Positions 1 through 7,728 of a DNA stretch of 33,916 nucleotides are shown here, piece after piece; position 1 is the stretch's first letter, and each line of letters begins with the position of its first letter. This stretch comes from Victivallales bacterium (GTDB taxonomy: Bacteria > Verrucomicrobiota > Lentisphaeria > Victivallales > SZUA-371): positions 1 to 33,916 of the forward strand of contig JAFGXT010000021.1 in the NCBI GenBank assembly GCA_016936495.1. The letters are read 5' to 3'. A program made the position numbers and the translations under genes. The notes under the pieces are model-generated. The model was not told the DNA's origin. It made no database searches and saw only the letters and a list, made by a program, of their open reading frames with translations.

Positions 1-330
1 CCCCTGGGCATAGGCGGTAAATCAGCTCCCGCCCGGCTGGTTTTTGCCACTAATCCCGGTTCCGCAATCAATGCCACGATGGTTGATCTCGGCGACCGTT
101 ATCATCTGGTGGTTAATGAAGTTGAGGTGGAAAAACCAGATGCTCCTTTGTTGAAGCTTCCGGTGGCAAGTACCGTTTGGACGCCAAAACCCAATTTCGC
201 CGAGGCTGCCAGAAGATGGATCGAGGCGGGTGGTGCTCATCATTGCGTTCATACTCCGGTATTGACTACCGCTCACATGCTCGACTTTGCACGCATGAGT
301 GGAGTGGAAACGATTGTTATCGGGGATTGA
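1..330 (+). CDS. araA: L-arabinose isomerase, C-terminal part (5' end outside window)
   Basis: The frame is open from base 1 to a TGA at 328-330 and gives the last 109 residues of an L-arabinose isomerase, the cytoplasmic Mn-dependent enzyme converting L-arabinose to L-ribulose. Seen: the start PLGIGGKSAPARLVF, then MVDLGDRYHLVVNEVE, the WTPKPN stretch and the GGAHH motif, whose histidine is a metal ligand in the family, and a normal C-terminus ending VIGD. The internal ATG at 79 is not a start because family similarity continues upstream of it. About 390 residues are missing to the left. No other arabinose gene is in the window, so its operon must lie upstream. Confidence 0.93.
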   Translation, partial: PLGIGGKSAPARLVFATNPGSAINATMVDLGDRYHLVVNEVEVEKPDAPLLKLPVASTVWTPKPNFAEAARRWIEAGGAHHCVHTPVLTTAHMLDFARMSGVETIVIGD

Positions 331-365
331 GCTGAAAAAGACAGAGGATGAGAAAAAGAATACAC

Positions 366-444
366 GCCAGTCACGGCTTCATACTAACAGCCTTGGGGGA
401 GGCAATATTTTTGGGGGAGAGTTAGGTCTGAAGCCGTGACTGGC
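366..444. repeat. 16-base perfect inverted repeat with nested stems
   Basis: Bases 366-381 and 429-444 are perfect reverse complements. Inside them CTAAC (384-388) pairs with GTTAG (421-425), and GCCT/AGGC can form a small inner stem. The loop holds two G-rich pieces around AATATTTTT. It starts 36 bases after the araA stop, so it could end araA transcription, but no T-run follows the stem. Part of it (368-413) resembles bases 6407-6441, so it may instead be a dispersed repeat or MITE-like remnant. Confidence 0.6.
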
Positions 445-551
445 ATATACTCAAGGACTTTATCTCACCCTAAATTCATACTAAAGTAGTATTGATTGCG
501 AACTATTCAACCCCGATTTTGTATTTTATGTTAAAAAAATCACTTTTAAGC

Positions 552-794
552 TCAATAATCAAATAGTTCGGTGAGCTTGTATTCTTTTCCTACAGCCTGA
601 CTTATGGCGTTTCTGACTTTCATCTTTATGTTGGTCGTCAGTCGGCGCCCCTTGCAGGCTTTGCCGACCATCTTGTGCGTGAGCTGCTGGGTTGACGCCG
701 CCACTAGATCGTGAGCCGTCAACTCATGCCGCTCCATAAGCGAGGTGATGGGTTGCTCTCCCAGATTATGATTTATTATTTCATTCATCCGCAT
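552..794 (-). CDS. Small putative helix-turn-helix protein, 80 aa
   Basis: This codes for an 80-residue basic protein with no signal peptide or membrane segment. Residues 20-75 read like a compact helical DNA-binding fold: ELTAHDLVAASTQQLTHKMV, a basic KGRRLT segment, then a helix ending in KEYKLTELFDY. I do not recognise a named family with certainty; the look is of an XRE/Cro-like domain. It lies 66 bases downstream of aroC on the same strand, so it may be co-transcribed with ychF-aroK-aroC or have its own promoter in that gap. Two starts are possible (ATG at 794 and at 788); AGGA and AAAGAG sequences lie upstream of both. It could be a small regulator, but no target is evident. Confidence 0.75.
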   Translation of the reverse strand: MRMNEIINHNLGEQPITSLMERHELTAHDLVAASTQQLTHKMVGKACKGRRLTTNIKMKVRNAISQAVGKEYKLTELFDY

Positions 795-860
795 GTGCTC
801 TTTTTTCCTGAATTATAAATTCTCTGCAAATACCGCATAAAGTGAGCCATTTTAGCTGTT

Positions 861-1916
861 TTATACCAATAAAGCTTTCTGCCGTTTGAGATGATCTGCC
901 AGGACGATTGCGGTCATTGCCTCGACAACAGGGACGATACGAGCGAAAATACAAGGGTCATGTCTGCCGAAAGTCTGACATTCCGCATCGTTGCCATTGG
1001 TGTCTATGGTCTTCTGAGACAAGGATATAGATGGTGTTGGTTTTACCGCTATCCGGAAGATGATGTCCTGTCCGGTGGAGATGCCGCCGGTTATGCCGCC
1101 GGCGTTGTTGCTGAGGAATCCGGCGGAAGTTATTTCATCATTATTTTCTTTGCCGGTCATATCTGCGGCGGCGAATCCGGCGCCGAATTCAATACCTTTG
1201 ACCGCGCCCAGGGAAATTATTGCCTTGGCAATATCCGCGTCGAGTTTGTCAAATACCGGCTCTCCCAGTCCCGCGGGAACGCCGCTGACTACACATTCGA
1301 CGATACCGCCGACGCTGTTGCCTTCGGTGCGCGCGGCGACAATTTTTTCTATAATCTTTTTAGCCGCTTCGGCGTCGGCGGCGCGTACGATATTCTTTTC
1401 TATTTCATCAAAATCAATGTTCTCGCATTCAATGCCCGCGCCGCGTTTTACGTAAGCGGTAATCTTAATGTTTTCCTGTTTGAGAATCATTTTAGCCACC
1501 GCGCCGGCGGCGACACGTGCCGCGGTCTCGCGTCCTGATGAACGCCCGCCGCCGCGATAATCGCGATAGCCGTATTTGCGTTCATAGGCAAAATCCGCAT
1601 GCCCTGGACGGAATATATCCTTGATCTTATCATATGAGATCGGTCTTGCATCCCGGTTTTGAACCATCATCATAAGGGGCGTGCCGGTAGTCTTGCCGTG
1701 GAATACTCCGGACATTATATGGATCATATCCGATTCCTGGCGCGGAGTGGACACATCCGACTGCCCGGGTCTGCGGCGATCCATATCTTTCTGGATAAGT
1801 TTTTCCGACAGTTCCATGCCGGGAGTTACTCCCTCGATTATCACCCCTACGGCTCCTCCGTGGGACTCGCCGAAAGTCGTGATCCTGAATTCCTGTCCAA
1901 ATACGCTACCGGGCAT
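861..1916 (-). CDS. aroC: Chorismate synthase
   Basis: This enzyme makes chorismate from 5-enolpyruvylshikimate-3-phosphate with reduced FMN, the last step of the shikimate pathway, in the cytoplasm. The 351 residues match the usual family length. Seen: the N-terminal signature FGESHGGAVGVIIEG, the FRPGHAD motif, the basic YGYRDYRGGGRSSGRETAARV region that binds FMN and substrate, and the late GRHDPC motif. The ATG at 1916 has AAGGAG eight bases upstream, inside the end of aroK, and the two genes overlap by 11 bases. This suggests translational coupling of consecutive pathway steps. Confidence 0.97.
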   Translation of the reverse strand: MPGSVFGQEFRITTFGESHGGAVGVIIEGVTPGMELSEKLIQKDMDRRRPGQSDVSTPRQESDMIHIMSGVFHGKTTGTPLMMMVQNRDARPISYDKIKDIFRPGHADFAYERKYGYRDYRGGGRSSGRETAARVAAGAVAKMILKQENIKITAYVKRGAGIECENIDFDEIEKNIVRAADAEAAKKIIEKIVAARTEGNSVGGIVECVVSGVPAGLGEPVFDKLDADIAKAIISLGAVKGIEFGAGFAAADMTGKENNDEITSAGFLSNNAGGITGGISTGQDIIFRIAVKPTPSISLSQKTIDTNGNDAECQTFGRHDPCIFARIVPVVEAMTAIVLADHLKRQKALLV

Positions 1917-2445
1917 TGATCTTCTCCTTGATTCTGCTGAAAATTAAGCTTCTGGCTTCGCTGAGCGGCAAATCATCCATCTCAATAACCAAATCGGCGC
2001 AGTCCAGATAATACTTCTCCCGCCGCTGGTAGAGCTCAATAAAACTCTCAAGCGGACGGAGCGGATCAACAAAAGACGGCAGTCCGCGCCGTTTGACTCT
2101 TTTAAACAGTACTTCCGGGGGGGGCTTCAAAAACACGGTGAAGCCGAGTTGTTTCATGTCCGCTTGTATTGTCTCATTGATCGGCATCCTCCCGCCCATA
2201 GACACGACGTTGCGCTGTCCGAGCTTGAGTAGCAGGCGCATGACTTCTTCCTCCAGCTCGCGAAAGCCCTCGTCTCCGATGCGGTCAAAAATTTCCCGCA
2301 CTGAAAGCGCACATGTGTTGCGGCGATTATACATATCCATGAGCACATCATCTGTGTCATAGAACTTGTAGTTCATTTCCGCCGCAAATGCCTTGCCGTG
2401 AGTGGTCTTGCCACAATGTTTCATGCCGATAAATACAATATTCAT
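1906..2445 (-). CDS. aroK: Shikimate kinase
   Basis: The product phosphorylates shikimate to shikimate-3-phosphate with ATP. It is 179 residues from the chosen ATG at 2445, which has TTGGAG six bases upstream; a TTG at 2457 is in frame but coincides with that ribosome site. Seen: Walker A loop GMKHCGKTT near the N-terminus, the FYDTDDVL segment with shikimate-binding aspartate, the VSMGGRMP glycine turn, and a lid region with VKRRGLPSF. The family often has GGG in the turn; here it is GGR, a mild divergence. It lies between ychF (19 bases upstream) and aroC (11-base overlap). Confidence 0.92.
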   Translation of the reverse strand: MNIVFIGMKHCGKTTHGKAFAAEMNYKFYDTDDVLMDMYNRRNTCALSVREIFDRIGDEGFRELEEEVMRLLLKLGQRNVVSMGGRMPINETIQADMKQLGFTVFLKPPPEVLFKRVKRRGLPSFVDPLRPLESFIELYQRREKYYLDCADLVIEMDDLPLSEARSLIFSRIKEKINAR

Positions 2446-2464
2446 ATAATGCTCCAAGTCCGGT

Positions 2465-3562
2465 CTAGACCGAAAACCTTACATGGATCACATCGCCATC
2501 CTCGACCACGTAATCCTTGCCTTCTATACGTAATTTGCCTGCGGTCTTTGCCGCGTTCCACCCCTTGCAACTGACCATGTCTTTGTATGATACCGTTTCC
2601 ATGCGGATAAATCCTCTGCATAGATCTGTATGAATTTTGCCCGCCGCCTGCGGAGCCGTGGCACCGTGTTCGACCGTCCAGGCGTGTGCCTCCTGAGGTC
2701 CTACTGTAAAAAATGTGATATAATCAAGCAGTTTGTATCCCGTATGAATGACTTTCACCAGACCGCTTTCGCCGATTCCCATATCTTCCAGAAAATCCTG
2801 GGCTTCCTCTTCGGACAACTGAGCGAGTTCCTCTTCGATCTTGCCACATACCGGAATTACTTCCATGCCTTTTTCCGCCGCAAATTTGACCAGCGCGGCG
2901 GTGGTATCGTCTTTGCCGAAAGAGCTTAAGGTTTCTTCGTCGACGTTGGCGACGACAAACGCCGGTTTCATGGAGATAAGTCCGAGCTGTTCGGCGGTTT
3001 CCACTTCAGCCGGATCTTCGCGATCGTATTGGGGAATTTCGCCGTTGCCGAGCGCGTCGGCAAATCTGCGTGCCATTTCCATTTCCAGCTTCATGTCTTT
3101 ATCGCCGGTACGCGCAGCTTTTTTGCTTTTCTGAAGTCGTTTTTCGAGGGATTCCAGATCGGATAACATCAGTTCGGTCATGATGACTTCGAGGTCGTTG
3201 ACTGGATCCAACTTTCCGTCCACATGTACCACGTCGGCGTCGGCAAACGCCCTGACGACATGCGCCACGGCGTCGACATTACGAATATGCCCCAGGAACT
3301 GATTGCCGAGACCTTGACCCTGACTCGCGCCTTGAACCAGTCCGGCGATATCGATGAATTTCAATGTCGTCGGAATTATTTTTTTAGAGCCTTCCAGTTC
3401 TGCCAATACTTTCAGGCGTTCATCTGGAACGGGTACGACGCCGGTATTCGGTTCAATCGTGCAGAAAGGGAAGTTTGCGGCGGCCGCGCCTCCCTTGCTT
3501 AACGCGTTAAAAATAGTGGATTTGCCCACGTTGGGCAGTCCGACGAAACCACATGAAAAACC
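2465..3562 (-). CDS. ychF: Redox-regulated ATPase/GTPase YchF (Obg family)
   Basis: YchF is a cytoplasmic P-loop ATPase of the Obg family that associates with ribosomes. The product is 365 residues from the ATG at 3562, the usual family length and usual N-terminus MGFSCG. An ATG at 3595 would add 11 unusual residues; AAGG eight bases before 3562 supports the shorter form. Seen: P-loop GLPNVGKST (about residues 9-17), FPFCTIEPN switch I, DIAGLV switch II, the NVDE motif in place of the GTP-specific NKxD, and a C-terminal TGS domain ending GDVIHVRFSV. A 12-base palindrome (2461-2472) covers its stop codon. It is the first gene of the ychF-aroK-aroC run. Confidence 0.95.
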   Translation of the reverse strand, partial: GFSCGFVGLPNVGKSTIFNALSKGGAAAANFPFCTIEPNTGVVPVPDERLKVLAELEGSKKIIPTTLKFIDIAGLVQGASQGQGLGNQFLGHIRNVDAVAHVVRAFADADVVHVDGKLDPVNDLEVIMTELMLSDLESLEKRLQKSKKAARTGDKDMKLEMEMARRFADALGNGEIPQYDREDPAEVETAEQLGLISMKPAFVVANVDEETLSSFGKDDTTAALVKFAAEKGMEVIPVCGKIEEELAQLSEEEAQDFLEDMGIGESGLVKVIHTGYKLLDYITFFTVGPQEAHAWTVEHGATAPQAAGKIHTDLCRGFIRMETVSYKDMVSCKGWNAAKTAGKLRIEGKDYVVEDGDVIHVRFSV

Positions 3563-3601
3563 CATATACATAACCTTTTGTTTGTTTTTTTTCAACTTAG
3601 C

Positions 3602-3629
3602 GCTATAATCTACACCACATTTGCGTCAA
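3602..3629 (-). promoter_or_regulatory. Probable sigma-70-type promoter for ychF
   Basis: On the minus strand TTGACG (3629-3624) is followed after 16 bases by TATAGC (3607-3602). It lies 40 bases before the ychF start. The -10 box matches only four of six consensus positions. Confidence 0.45.
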
Positions 3630-3699
3630 GCTCAAAAGCAAAAACAAAGAAATATTAAGCTTATATGGATTTTTTTGTGGTTTCGTGGTCGTCGTTTTT

Positions 3700-4659
3700 T
3701 TATTTGCAGAGCGATATGAGGTAATTGACGTCGGCGGTGGCTACCGCTTCGAACGTGTCGGCGGCGCCGTAATATATTTTTACTTCGCCGTCATCTTCCA
3801 GAATCATTCCGCCGGGGAATATCACACTGCCGCGAAAACCGTCGATCTCATATTCGTGCTCAGCTTTAAGCAGTGGTTCCTTGTATATGCCTATGACCTT
3901 TGAGGGATCATCAAGGTCAAGCAACGCCAGTCCGCCATAATATTCTTTTCTCCAATCGCTTGTCTCCCAGCCTTTGAGAAGTTTGTCCTCATGTTTCCAT
4001 ACCGCGTGGAATGTTGTCAGCCATCCCGCTGAGGTTTTTACCGGCGGAGCTCCGGGGCCGATCTTGGAGTTGGCGAATGGCACATCTTCGGTACCCAGCA
4101 CCAGACGGGTATCACCCCAGTAGCGGCAATCCGGGGATTCGGACATCCATATGTCAAAACGTTCCTTGTAGCCGCGACCGTATTCAGGGAAGGGGCGCTC
4201 CAGGCGGATGAAATTTCCCTTGATCTTTTCGGGAAACAACACCATGTTGCGATTGTCAGGAGTGCTCATTGACAATATTTCATATGAGTCAAAGTCATCG
4301 GTTACCGCCACTCCGCCGCGTACGCCATGCTCGGTGTCCACCGCAAAGCACATGTAGCATCTGCCATCGATGACCGTCAGCCGCGGGTCGTAGAAACGGG
4401 ATATTTCCGGATCGTCCTTGATCTCTATCCAGGGCGTTGGTTGAGTTTCCCAATTCAGACCGTCGTCGCTGAATGCCACGCCGATATTGGTGCCTTTATC
4501 TTTCTGTCCGCCCGGGAAAAAACCGTAATCATTTCTGAATACCATGATATATTTGCCGTTATATTTGGTTACTCCGGCATTGAATACGAGAGACGAATTG
4601 TACGGGATGTTCTGTGCCGATAATACCGGATTGCCGGAATATTTTATCAGACCTTTCAT
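3700..4659 (-). CDS. Glycoside hydrolase family 130 enzyme (mannoside phosphorylase or mannosidase type)
   Basis: This is a 319-residue five-bladed beta-propeller protein of the GH130 type. The family acts on beta-mannosides, mostly by phosphorolysis to mannose-1-phosphate. Seen: NAGVTKYNGKYIMVFR, the RFYDPRLT motif with the conserved catalytic Asp (about residue 91), FANSKIGPGAPPVKT, a TFHAV stretch, and the closing VIFPGG...YYGAADT motif. There is no signal peptide, so it is probably cytoplasmic and takes imported oligosaccharides. Its ATG overlaps the regulator stop as ATGA, and its ribosome site (AGGAG) lies in the last regulator codons, so the two are coupled. The exact linkage used (beta-1,4 or beta-1,2) and phosphorylase versus hydrolase activity cannot be told from sequence alone. 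Confidence 0.9.
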   Translation of the reverse strand: MKGLIKYSGNPVLSAQNIPYNSSLVFNAGVTKYNGKYIMVFRNDYGFFPGGQKDKGTNIGVAFSDDGLNWETQPTPWIEIKDDPEISRFYDPRLTVIDGRCYMCFAVDTEHGVRGGVAVTDDFDSYEILSMSTPDNRNMVLFPEKIKGNFIRLERPFPEYGRGYKERFDIWMSESPDCRYWGDTRLVLGTEDVPFANSKIGPGAPPVKTSAGWLTTFHAVWKHEDKLLKGWETSDWRKEYYGGLALLDLDDPSKVIGIYKEPLLKAEHEYEIDGFRGSVIFPGGMILEDDGEVKIYYGAADTFEAVATADVNYLISLCK

Positions 4660-5717
4660 TTTGAAACTCCTAGTGATTTTACAGATTCTCTTATTATTAA
4701 TTCGAGTTTGATTTCCTCTCTGAAATCCTTGGGCAGCAAGTTTTTCTCCAGGTAGCTCACCGCTTTGTCCACGCCGCGCACCCCTATTTCCAGCTTGGGG
4801 ACGGCGATGGTAGTCAAGCCGGGAACACTTAAGGATGAGTAAAAAAGGTTGTCGAAACCGACTATACTTATATCGTCGGGCACCTTCAAGCCGTAGTTGT
4901 GAGCCTCCTTGATTATGCGTAATCCAGAACCGTCATTGGCGCAAAATACCGCAGTTGGAGGATTTTTGCCGCGCATGAGAGCAAGCAGTGCTTCCTCAAA
5001 TCCGATGTTGCTGGGTATCTCATATTCGGGGCGCAGTTCTATGCCCGCATCTTCAAGCGCCTTGCGGTAACCGCACAGACGCGAATAAAATGACATGTTC
5101 TGTTTGTTTTCCACCACATGCACTATTCTGCGATGTCCATTGGCGATAAGATGGTTGACTGCTTTCTGCGCTCCGGCAAAGTCATCAATGAAAACCGAGG
5201 GAAAATTCCCGCCGGAGTAATTATAGCCGAGCATCACCACCGGCACAAATTTAGCCGCTTCATGAAAGACCTCCGGATAGTCCGTGGAAACCGCAAGGAT
5301 CGCATCGACTTTGCGTGCGCCGCCTTTATTGCCCAGCGGTACCAGTTTTTCAATATCGCTTTCTATGATAAGGTGATAACCGTATTTCTGCGCCTGAAAG
5401 ACCGCGCCTGAAAAGATTTCCAGATAAAACGGACTTATATTTCCCATGGCTCCAAGAACACGTTCAGGCACCACAAAGCCCAGTCCGCTGGTACGGGTAA
5501 CTTCCCGATCCGGAGTGGATACAAATATCCCGCGCCCGTGCTCGCGTGAAAGCAATCCCTTTTCCACCAGATTTCCTACCGCGCGGCGTACCGTCAGGTA
5601 TGATACCCCGAAGCGTTCCGCCAGCTTCCGCTCTGGAGGCAGATTCTGACATAATTTGCCGGAAAGTATTTCCGTTCTCAGTATTTCTTCTATTTCGCTG
5701 TATTTGTTGTTTTTCAT
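4656..5717 (-). CDS. GntR-type DNA-binding domain fused to LacI-type sugar sensor
   Basis: This is a 353-residue regulator from the ATG at 5717. Residues 1-70 form a GntR-type winged helix with PPERKLAERFGVSYLTVRRAV and the wing GRGIFVS. Residues about 80-345 are a periplasmic-binding-protein-like ligand domain of the LacI/AraR kind, with VVMLGYNYSG, VFIDDFAGAQKAV, AVFCANDGSG and ISIVGFDN. It overlaps the GH130 gene by 4 bases, so it probably senses a mannoside and controls that enzyme and itself. An in-frame ATG at 5747 is not credible because it falls inside the promoter. The predicted transcript start lies about 3 bases before the chosen ATG and there is no ribosome site, so translation may be leaderless. 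Confidence 0.9.
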   Translation of the reverse strand: MKNNKYSEIEEILRTEILSGKLCQNLPPERKLAERFGVSYLTVRRAVGNLVEKGLLSREHGRGIFVSTPDREVTRTSGLGFVVPERVLGAMGNISPFYLEIFSGAVFQAQKYGYHLIIESDIEKLVPLGNKGGARKVDAILAVSTDYPEVFHEAAKFVPVVMLGYNYSGGNFPSVFIDDFAGAQKAVNHLIANGHRRIVHVVENKQNMSFYSRLCGYRKALEDAGIELRPEYEIPSNIGFEEALLALMRGKNPPTAVFCANDGSGLRIIKEAHNYGLKVPDDISIVGFDNLFYSSLSVPGLTTIAVPKLEIGVRGVDKAVSYLEKNLLPKDFREEIKLELIIRESVKSLGVSK

Positions 5718-5726
5718 AATACATAT

Positions 5727-5755
5727 ATTGTAATTGCTATATAGCAATTAGTCAA
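5727..5755 (-). promoter_or_regulatory. Promoter with 20-base perfect palindromic operator
   Basis: On the minus strand TTGACT (5755-5750), a 17-base spacer and TACAAT (5732-5727) form a strong promoter. The perfect palindrome TAATTGCTATATAGCAATTA occupies 5731-5750, filling the spacer, where a bound repressor would block RNA polymerase. The first gene start is only 9 bases below the -10 box. I infer autoregulation by the adjacent GntR/LacI protein. Confidence 0.8.
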
Positions 5756-5837
5756 TGTTTTTTAAATAAATTTTCATAGAATAATGAGGATAAACGATGG
5801 ACGCGCTCTTTGCTGTTTTTTATTTCTTGTTTGACAG

Positions 5838-6254
5838 TTACAGGTCTGAGGTGTTCCGGCGGATCTTCTTAAGCTCGGAACGCTGTTTTTTATGTTCCAG
5901 ACGTCTTCTCTTTGATGCGTTGGTGGGTTGGGTCTTTACTCTTCGCGGGGCTTTTATAAGAGCTGAACGCAATATGTTTTCCATTTTCAGGTAGGCTTCT
6001 TGACGGTTAAGCAGTTGGGTTCGATGGGTTCTGGCTTCTACAATGAGTTCTCCGGCGGTGTTGATGCGTCTGGCAAGTTGCGTGAATATTCTGGATTTGA
6101 CGCTGTCCGGAAGTGATGACGAGGCTACATGGAAGCGCAGGCGTACCGAGGTTGCCACCTTGTTTACATTTTGTCCGCCCGGGCCGCTGGAGCAGGTAAA
6201 TTCTTCGCTGATCTCGGCGTCGGAGATAGATAGATGGTCATTGATTTTTATCAC
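5838..6254 (-). CDS. arfB: Alternative ribosome-rescue factor ArfB (YaeJ-type peptidyl-tRNA hydrolase)
   Basis: ArfB enters stalled ribosomes lacking a stop codon and hydrolyses the peptidyl-tRNA. The 138-residue length matches the family. Seen: the catalytic GGQ in SGPGGQNVNKVATSVRLRF (GGQ near residues 26-28) and the basic C-terminal tail with KRRRLEHKKQRSE that enters the empty mRNA channel. The start is GTG at 6254 with AGGA eight bases upstream. Its first 17 codons lie in direct repeat copy A (6205-6380), and a diverged copy of those codons is found 4.9 kb away at 11065-11130. It lies 84 bases beyond the start of the divergent-side GntR promoter region and appears to be its own unit. Confidence 0.95.
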   Translation of the reverse strand: MIKINDHLSISDAEISEEFTCSSGPGGQNVNKVATSVRLRFHVASSSLPDSVKSRIFTQLARRINTAGELIVEARTHRTQLLNRQEAYLKMENILRSALIKAPRRVKTQPTNASKRRRLEHKKQRSELKKIRRNTSDL

Positions 6255-6380
6255 CGCATAAATCCTGTAGTGCTGTTATCTGTCAAATTGCGTCCTTGTA
6301 AATAGACTTGCGCAAATCAGAAAGTCAAGTGGAGCATCGATCAGGAAACATTTATGGTCATGGATCTGTTGCTCAGCGCC
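6205..6380 (+). repeat. Direct repeat copy A (arfB 5' end, spacer, IclR 3' remnant)
   Basis: This segment aligns with 11081-11257 in the same orientation. My hand alignment shows 11 substitutions and one single-base indel in 177 columns. It holds the first 17 arfB codons, the arfB upstream spacer, and a 39-base remnant of the end of an IclR-type gene. It forms the left border of the 4.7-kb glycoside hydrolase cassette. Confidence 0.92.
6341..6379 (-). pseudogene. 3' remnant of an IclR-type regulator gene
   Basis: Read on the minus strand, this gives ALSNRSMTINVS and a TGA. It matches the end of the intact IclR regulator at 11218 (ALGNRSMTINVS). Upstream of it the frame meets a stop and similarity ends. 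It marks the place where the IclR gene once continued, or where the duplicated segment breaks off. Confidence 0.8.
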
Positions 6381-6406
6381 ATAAATTAGTGATTTTTATG
6401 TAAACG

Positions 6407-6441
6407 CAGTGACGGGTTCAGTGGGGAGAAAAATATTTTTG
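6407..6441 (+). repeat. Sequence related to the 368-413 repeat
   Basis: CAGTGACGGGTTCA here matches CAGTCACGGCTTCA at 368-381 in 12 of 14 positions. After a gap of about 11 bases the match resumes over a TGGGGAG...AATATTTTTG stretch. It lies just inside the left border of the cassette. It may be a small dispersed repeat; only two partial copies were seen. Confidence 0.4.
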
Positions 6442-6472
6442 ATTTTTTTCGCTGTCTCATGTGAATGGTTAG

Positions 6473-6501
6473 TTGACTTATTTATATCACTATGATATAA
6501 T
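6473..6501 (+). promoter_or_regulatory. Strong promoter with dyad operator for the cassette regulator
   Basis: TTGACT (6473-6478), a 17-base spacer and a consensus TATAAT (6496-6501) lie 29 bases before the regulator start. The arms TTATATCA (6482-6489) and TGATATAA (6493-6500) form an 8-base inverted repeat with a 3-base centre, spanning the spacer and the -10 box. I infer binding by the regulator at 6530. Confidence 0.8.
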
Positions 6502-6529
6502 ATAAAAAGAAAACATTAGGAATCCAGTC

Positions 6530-7603
6530 ATGAGAAAGAGCAAGGCATTTAAGTTGGAAGCTATTTTATCCGAACGGATAAGGCTTGGAGATTACGCGTT
6601 TGTGCGTTTTCCGTCCGAACGCAAACTTGCCGAGGCTTTCGGAGTGACGCAAATGACCGCGAGGAAGGCGGTCCTCAATCTGGAAAGCCAGGGGTTGCTA
6701 AAACGACAGGCAAATGGCACGCTCAGCGCCGATGCCGTCGGGATCGGCAAGAAGGGACGTATTGCGATTCTGATGCCGACCTATCCGTCAAACTACCATT
6801 TCATGTGCCATGAAATTGTTATGCAGACAGCTGAGACAAATGGCTGGCAATGCCGGACATCGCTGTATATGCATTGGGATGACGCAATATTAGAAGAGAC
6901 CTTGAAGAATTTTGATGGAGTTTTTATCGTGGCCGTGTCTGAAAAAATGCCGGAGCGCATTGCCATGATGATAAGAAAAGCCGAAACTCCTTTAATTTGT
7001 CTTGGGGGAGATCTCTCCGGGCATGGCATTCCGTCTCTGACCATGACTTCAAATAACCTTGTACCAATGCTAGTTGAACATTTGATGAGCCAAGGACATA
7101 AACAAATAGATTTCTTCAATGCTCAGCCTGAAGCGAACACTGTACTAAGGAATATAAAGGATTGGCGGGCAATGTTGAGAAAATCTAAACTCAGTGGAAA
7201 ACTTTTTAATGTTGTGGTTGAGTCGTATGGCAATAGCTATTTGATGGCTCTTGAATTTATAAAGACACAACTTTCATCTGGTACTTTTAATTCTAAATGC
7301 CTGCTTTGCAATAGTATCGCCGAGGCCATCGGAGCTTGCCGCGCCTTGGCAGATCATGGTCTCATGGCGGGTCGAGATGTTGCTATTGCTTCAATTGGAG
7401 GAAATGATATGGCAAAGTTATACATACCTTCAATAACATATGCAACTGCAACGAATTATTCCAGCGGAGTCAAACGTTGTTTGGAATGGATGTCAGGATC
7501 GTCTTGCCTTTGGAACGATGGGTTGCTGATTTGGGCTGATAATAGTAAAATATTTACCGGAGAATCAAGTATGAGCTATAAACCTCATTCGAAGACATGT
7601 TAA
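6530..7603 (+). CDS. GntR-type winged helix fused to LacI-like sensor domain
   Basis: This is a 357-residue transcription regulator. Residues 1-65 show the winged helix with FPSERKLAEAFGVTQMTARKAV; the wing (RQANGTLSAD) is weaker than in its relatives. Residues about 74-340 look like a LacI-type periplasmic-binding fold: GRIAILMPTYPSN, FDGVFIVAV, LVEHLMSQGHKQIDFFN, CLLCNSIAEAIGACRAL, and VAIASIGGND. The ATG at 6530 has AGGA eight bases upstream. It opens the cassette and probably controls itself and the downstream pseudopilin and hydrolase genes in response to a sugar. Its sensor half is more diverged than that of the regulator at 4656-5717, so the ligand cannot be guessed. Confidence 0.87.
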   Translation: MRKSKAFKLEAILSERIRLGDYAFVRFPSERKLAEAFGVTQMTARKAVLNLESQGLLKRQANGTLSADAVGIGKKGRIAILMPTYPSNYHFMCHEIVMQTAETNGWQCRTSLYMHWDDAILEETLKNFDGVFIVAVSEKMPERIAMMIRKAETPLICLGGDLSGHGIPSLTMTSNNLVPMLVEHLMSQGHKQIDFFNAQPEANTVLRNIKDWRAMLRKSKLSGKLFNVVVESYGNSYLMALEFIKTQLSSGTFNSKCLLCNSIAEAIGACRALADHGLMAGRDVAIASIGGNDMAKLYIPSITYATATNYSSGVKRCLEWMSGSSCLWNDGLLIWADNSKIFTGESSMSYKPHSKTC

Positions 7604-7728
7604 TATTTCTCGCGTTAAAACACATATCGCGTAGATATATATTAAGAGATATTATTTTATAATTAAGTGATGATTACAGGTAAAAAGAAAATGTATAAAT
7701 CGCAAAAGCACACAAGGAGATGGGAAAA

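Noticed and set aside
891-1538. Long plus-strand open frame over aroC
   Set aside because: It lies antisense to a clear chorismate synthase and the protein shows no family motif; it is a shadow of the GC-rich codon pattern.
2461-2472. Perfect 12-base palindrome CGGTCTAGACCG at the ychF stop
   Set aside because: Could be a short hairpin before aroK, but it is small, has no T-run, and translation of the coupled genes explains the region.
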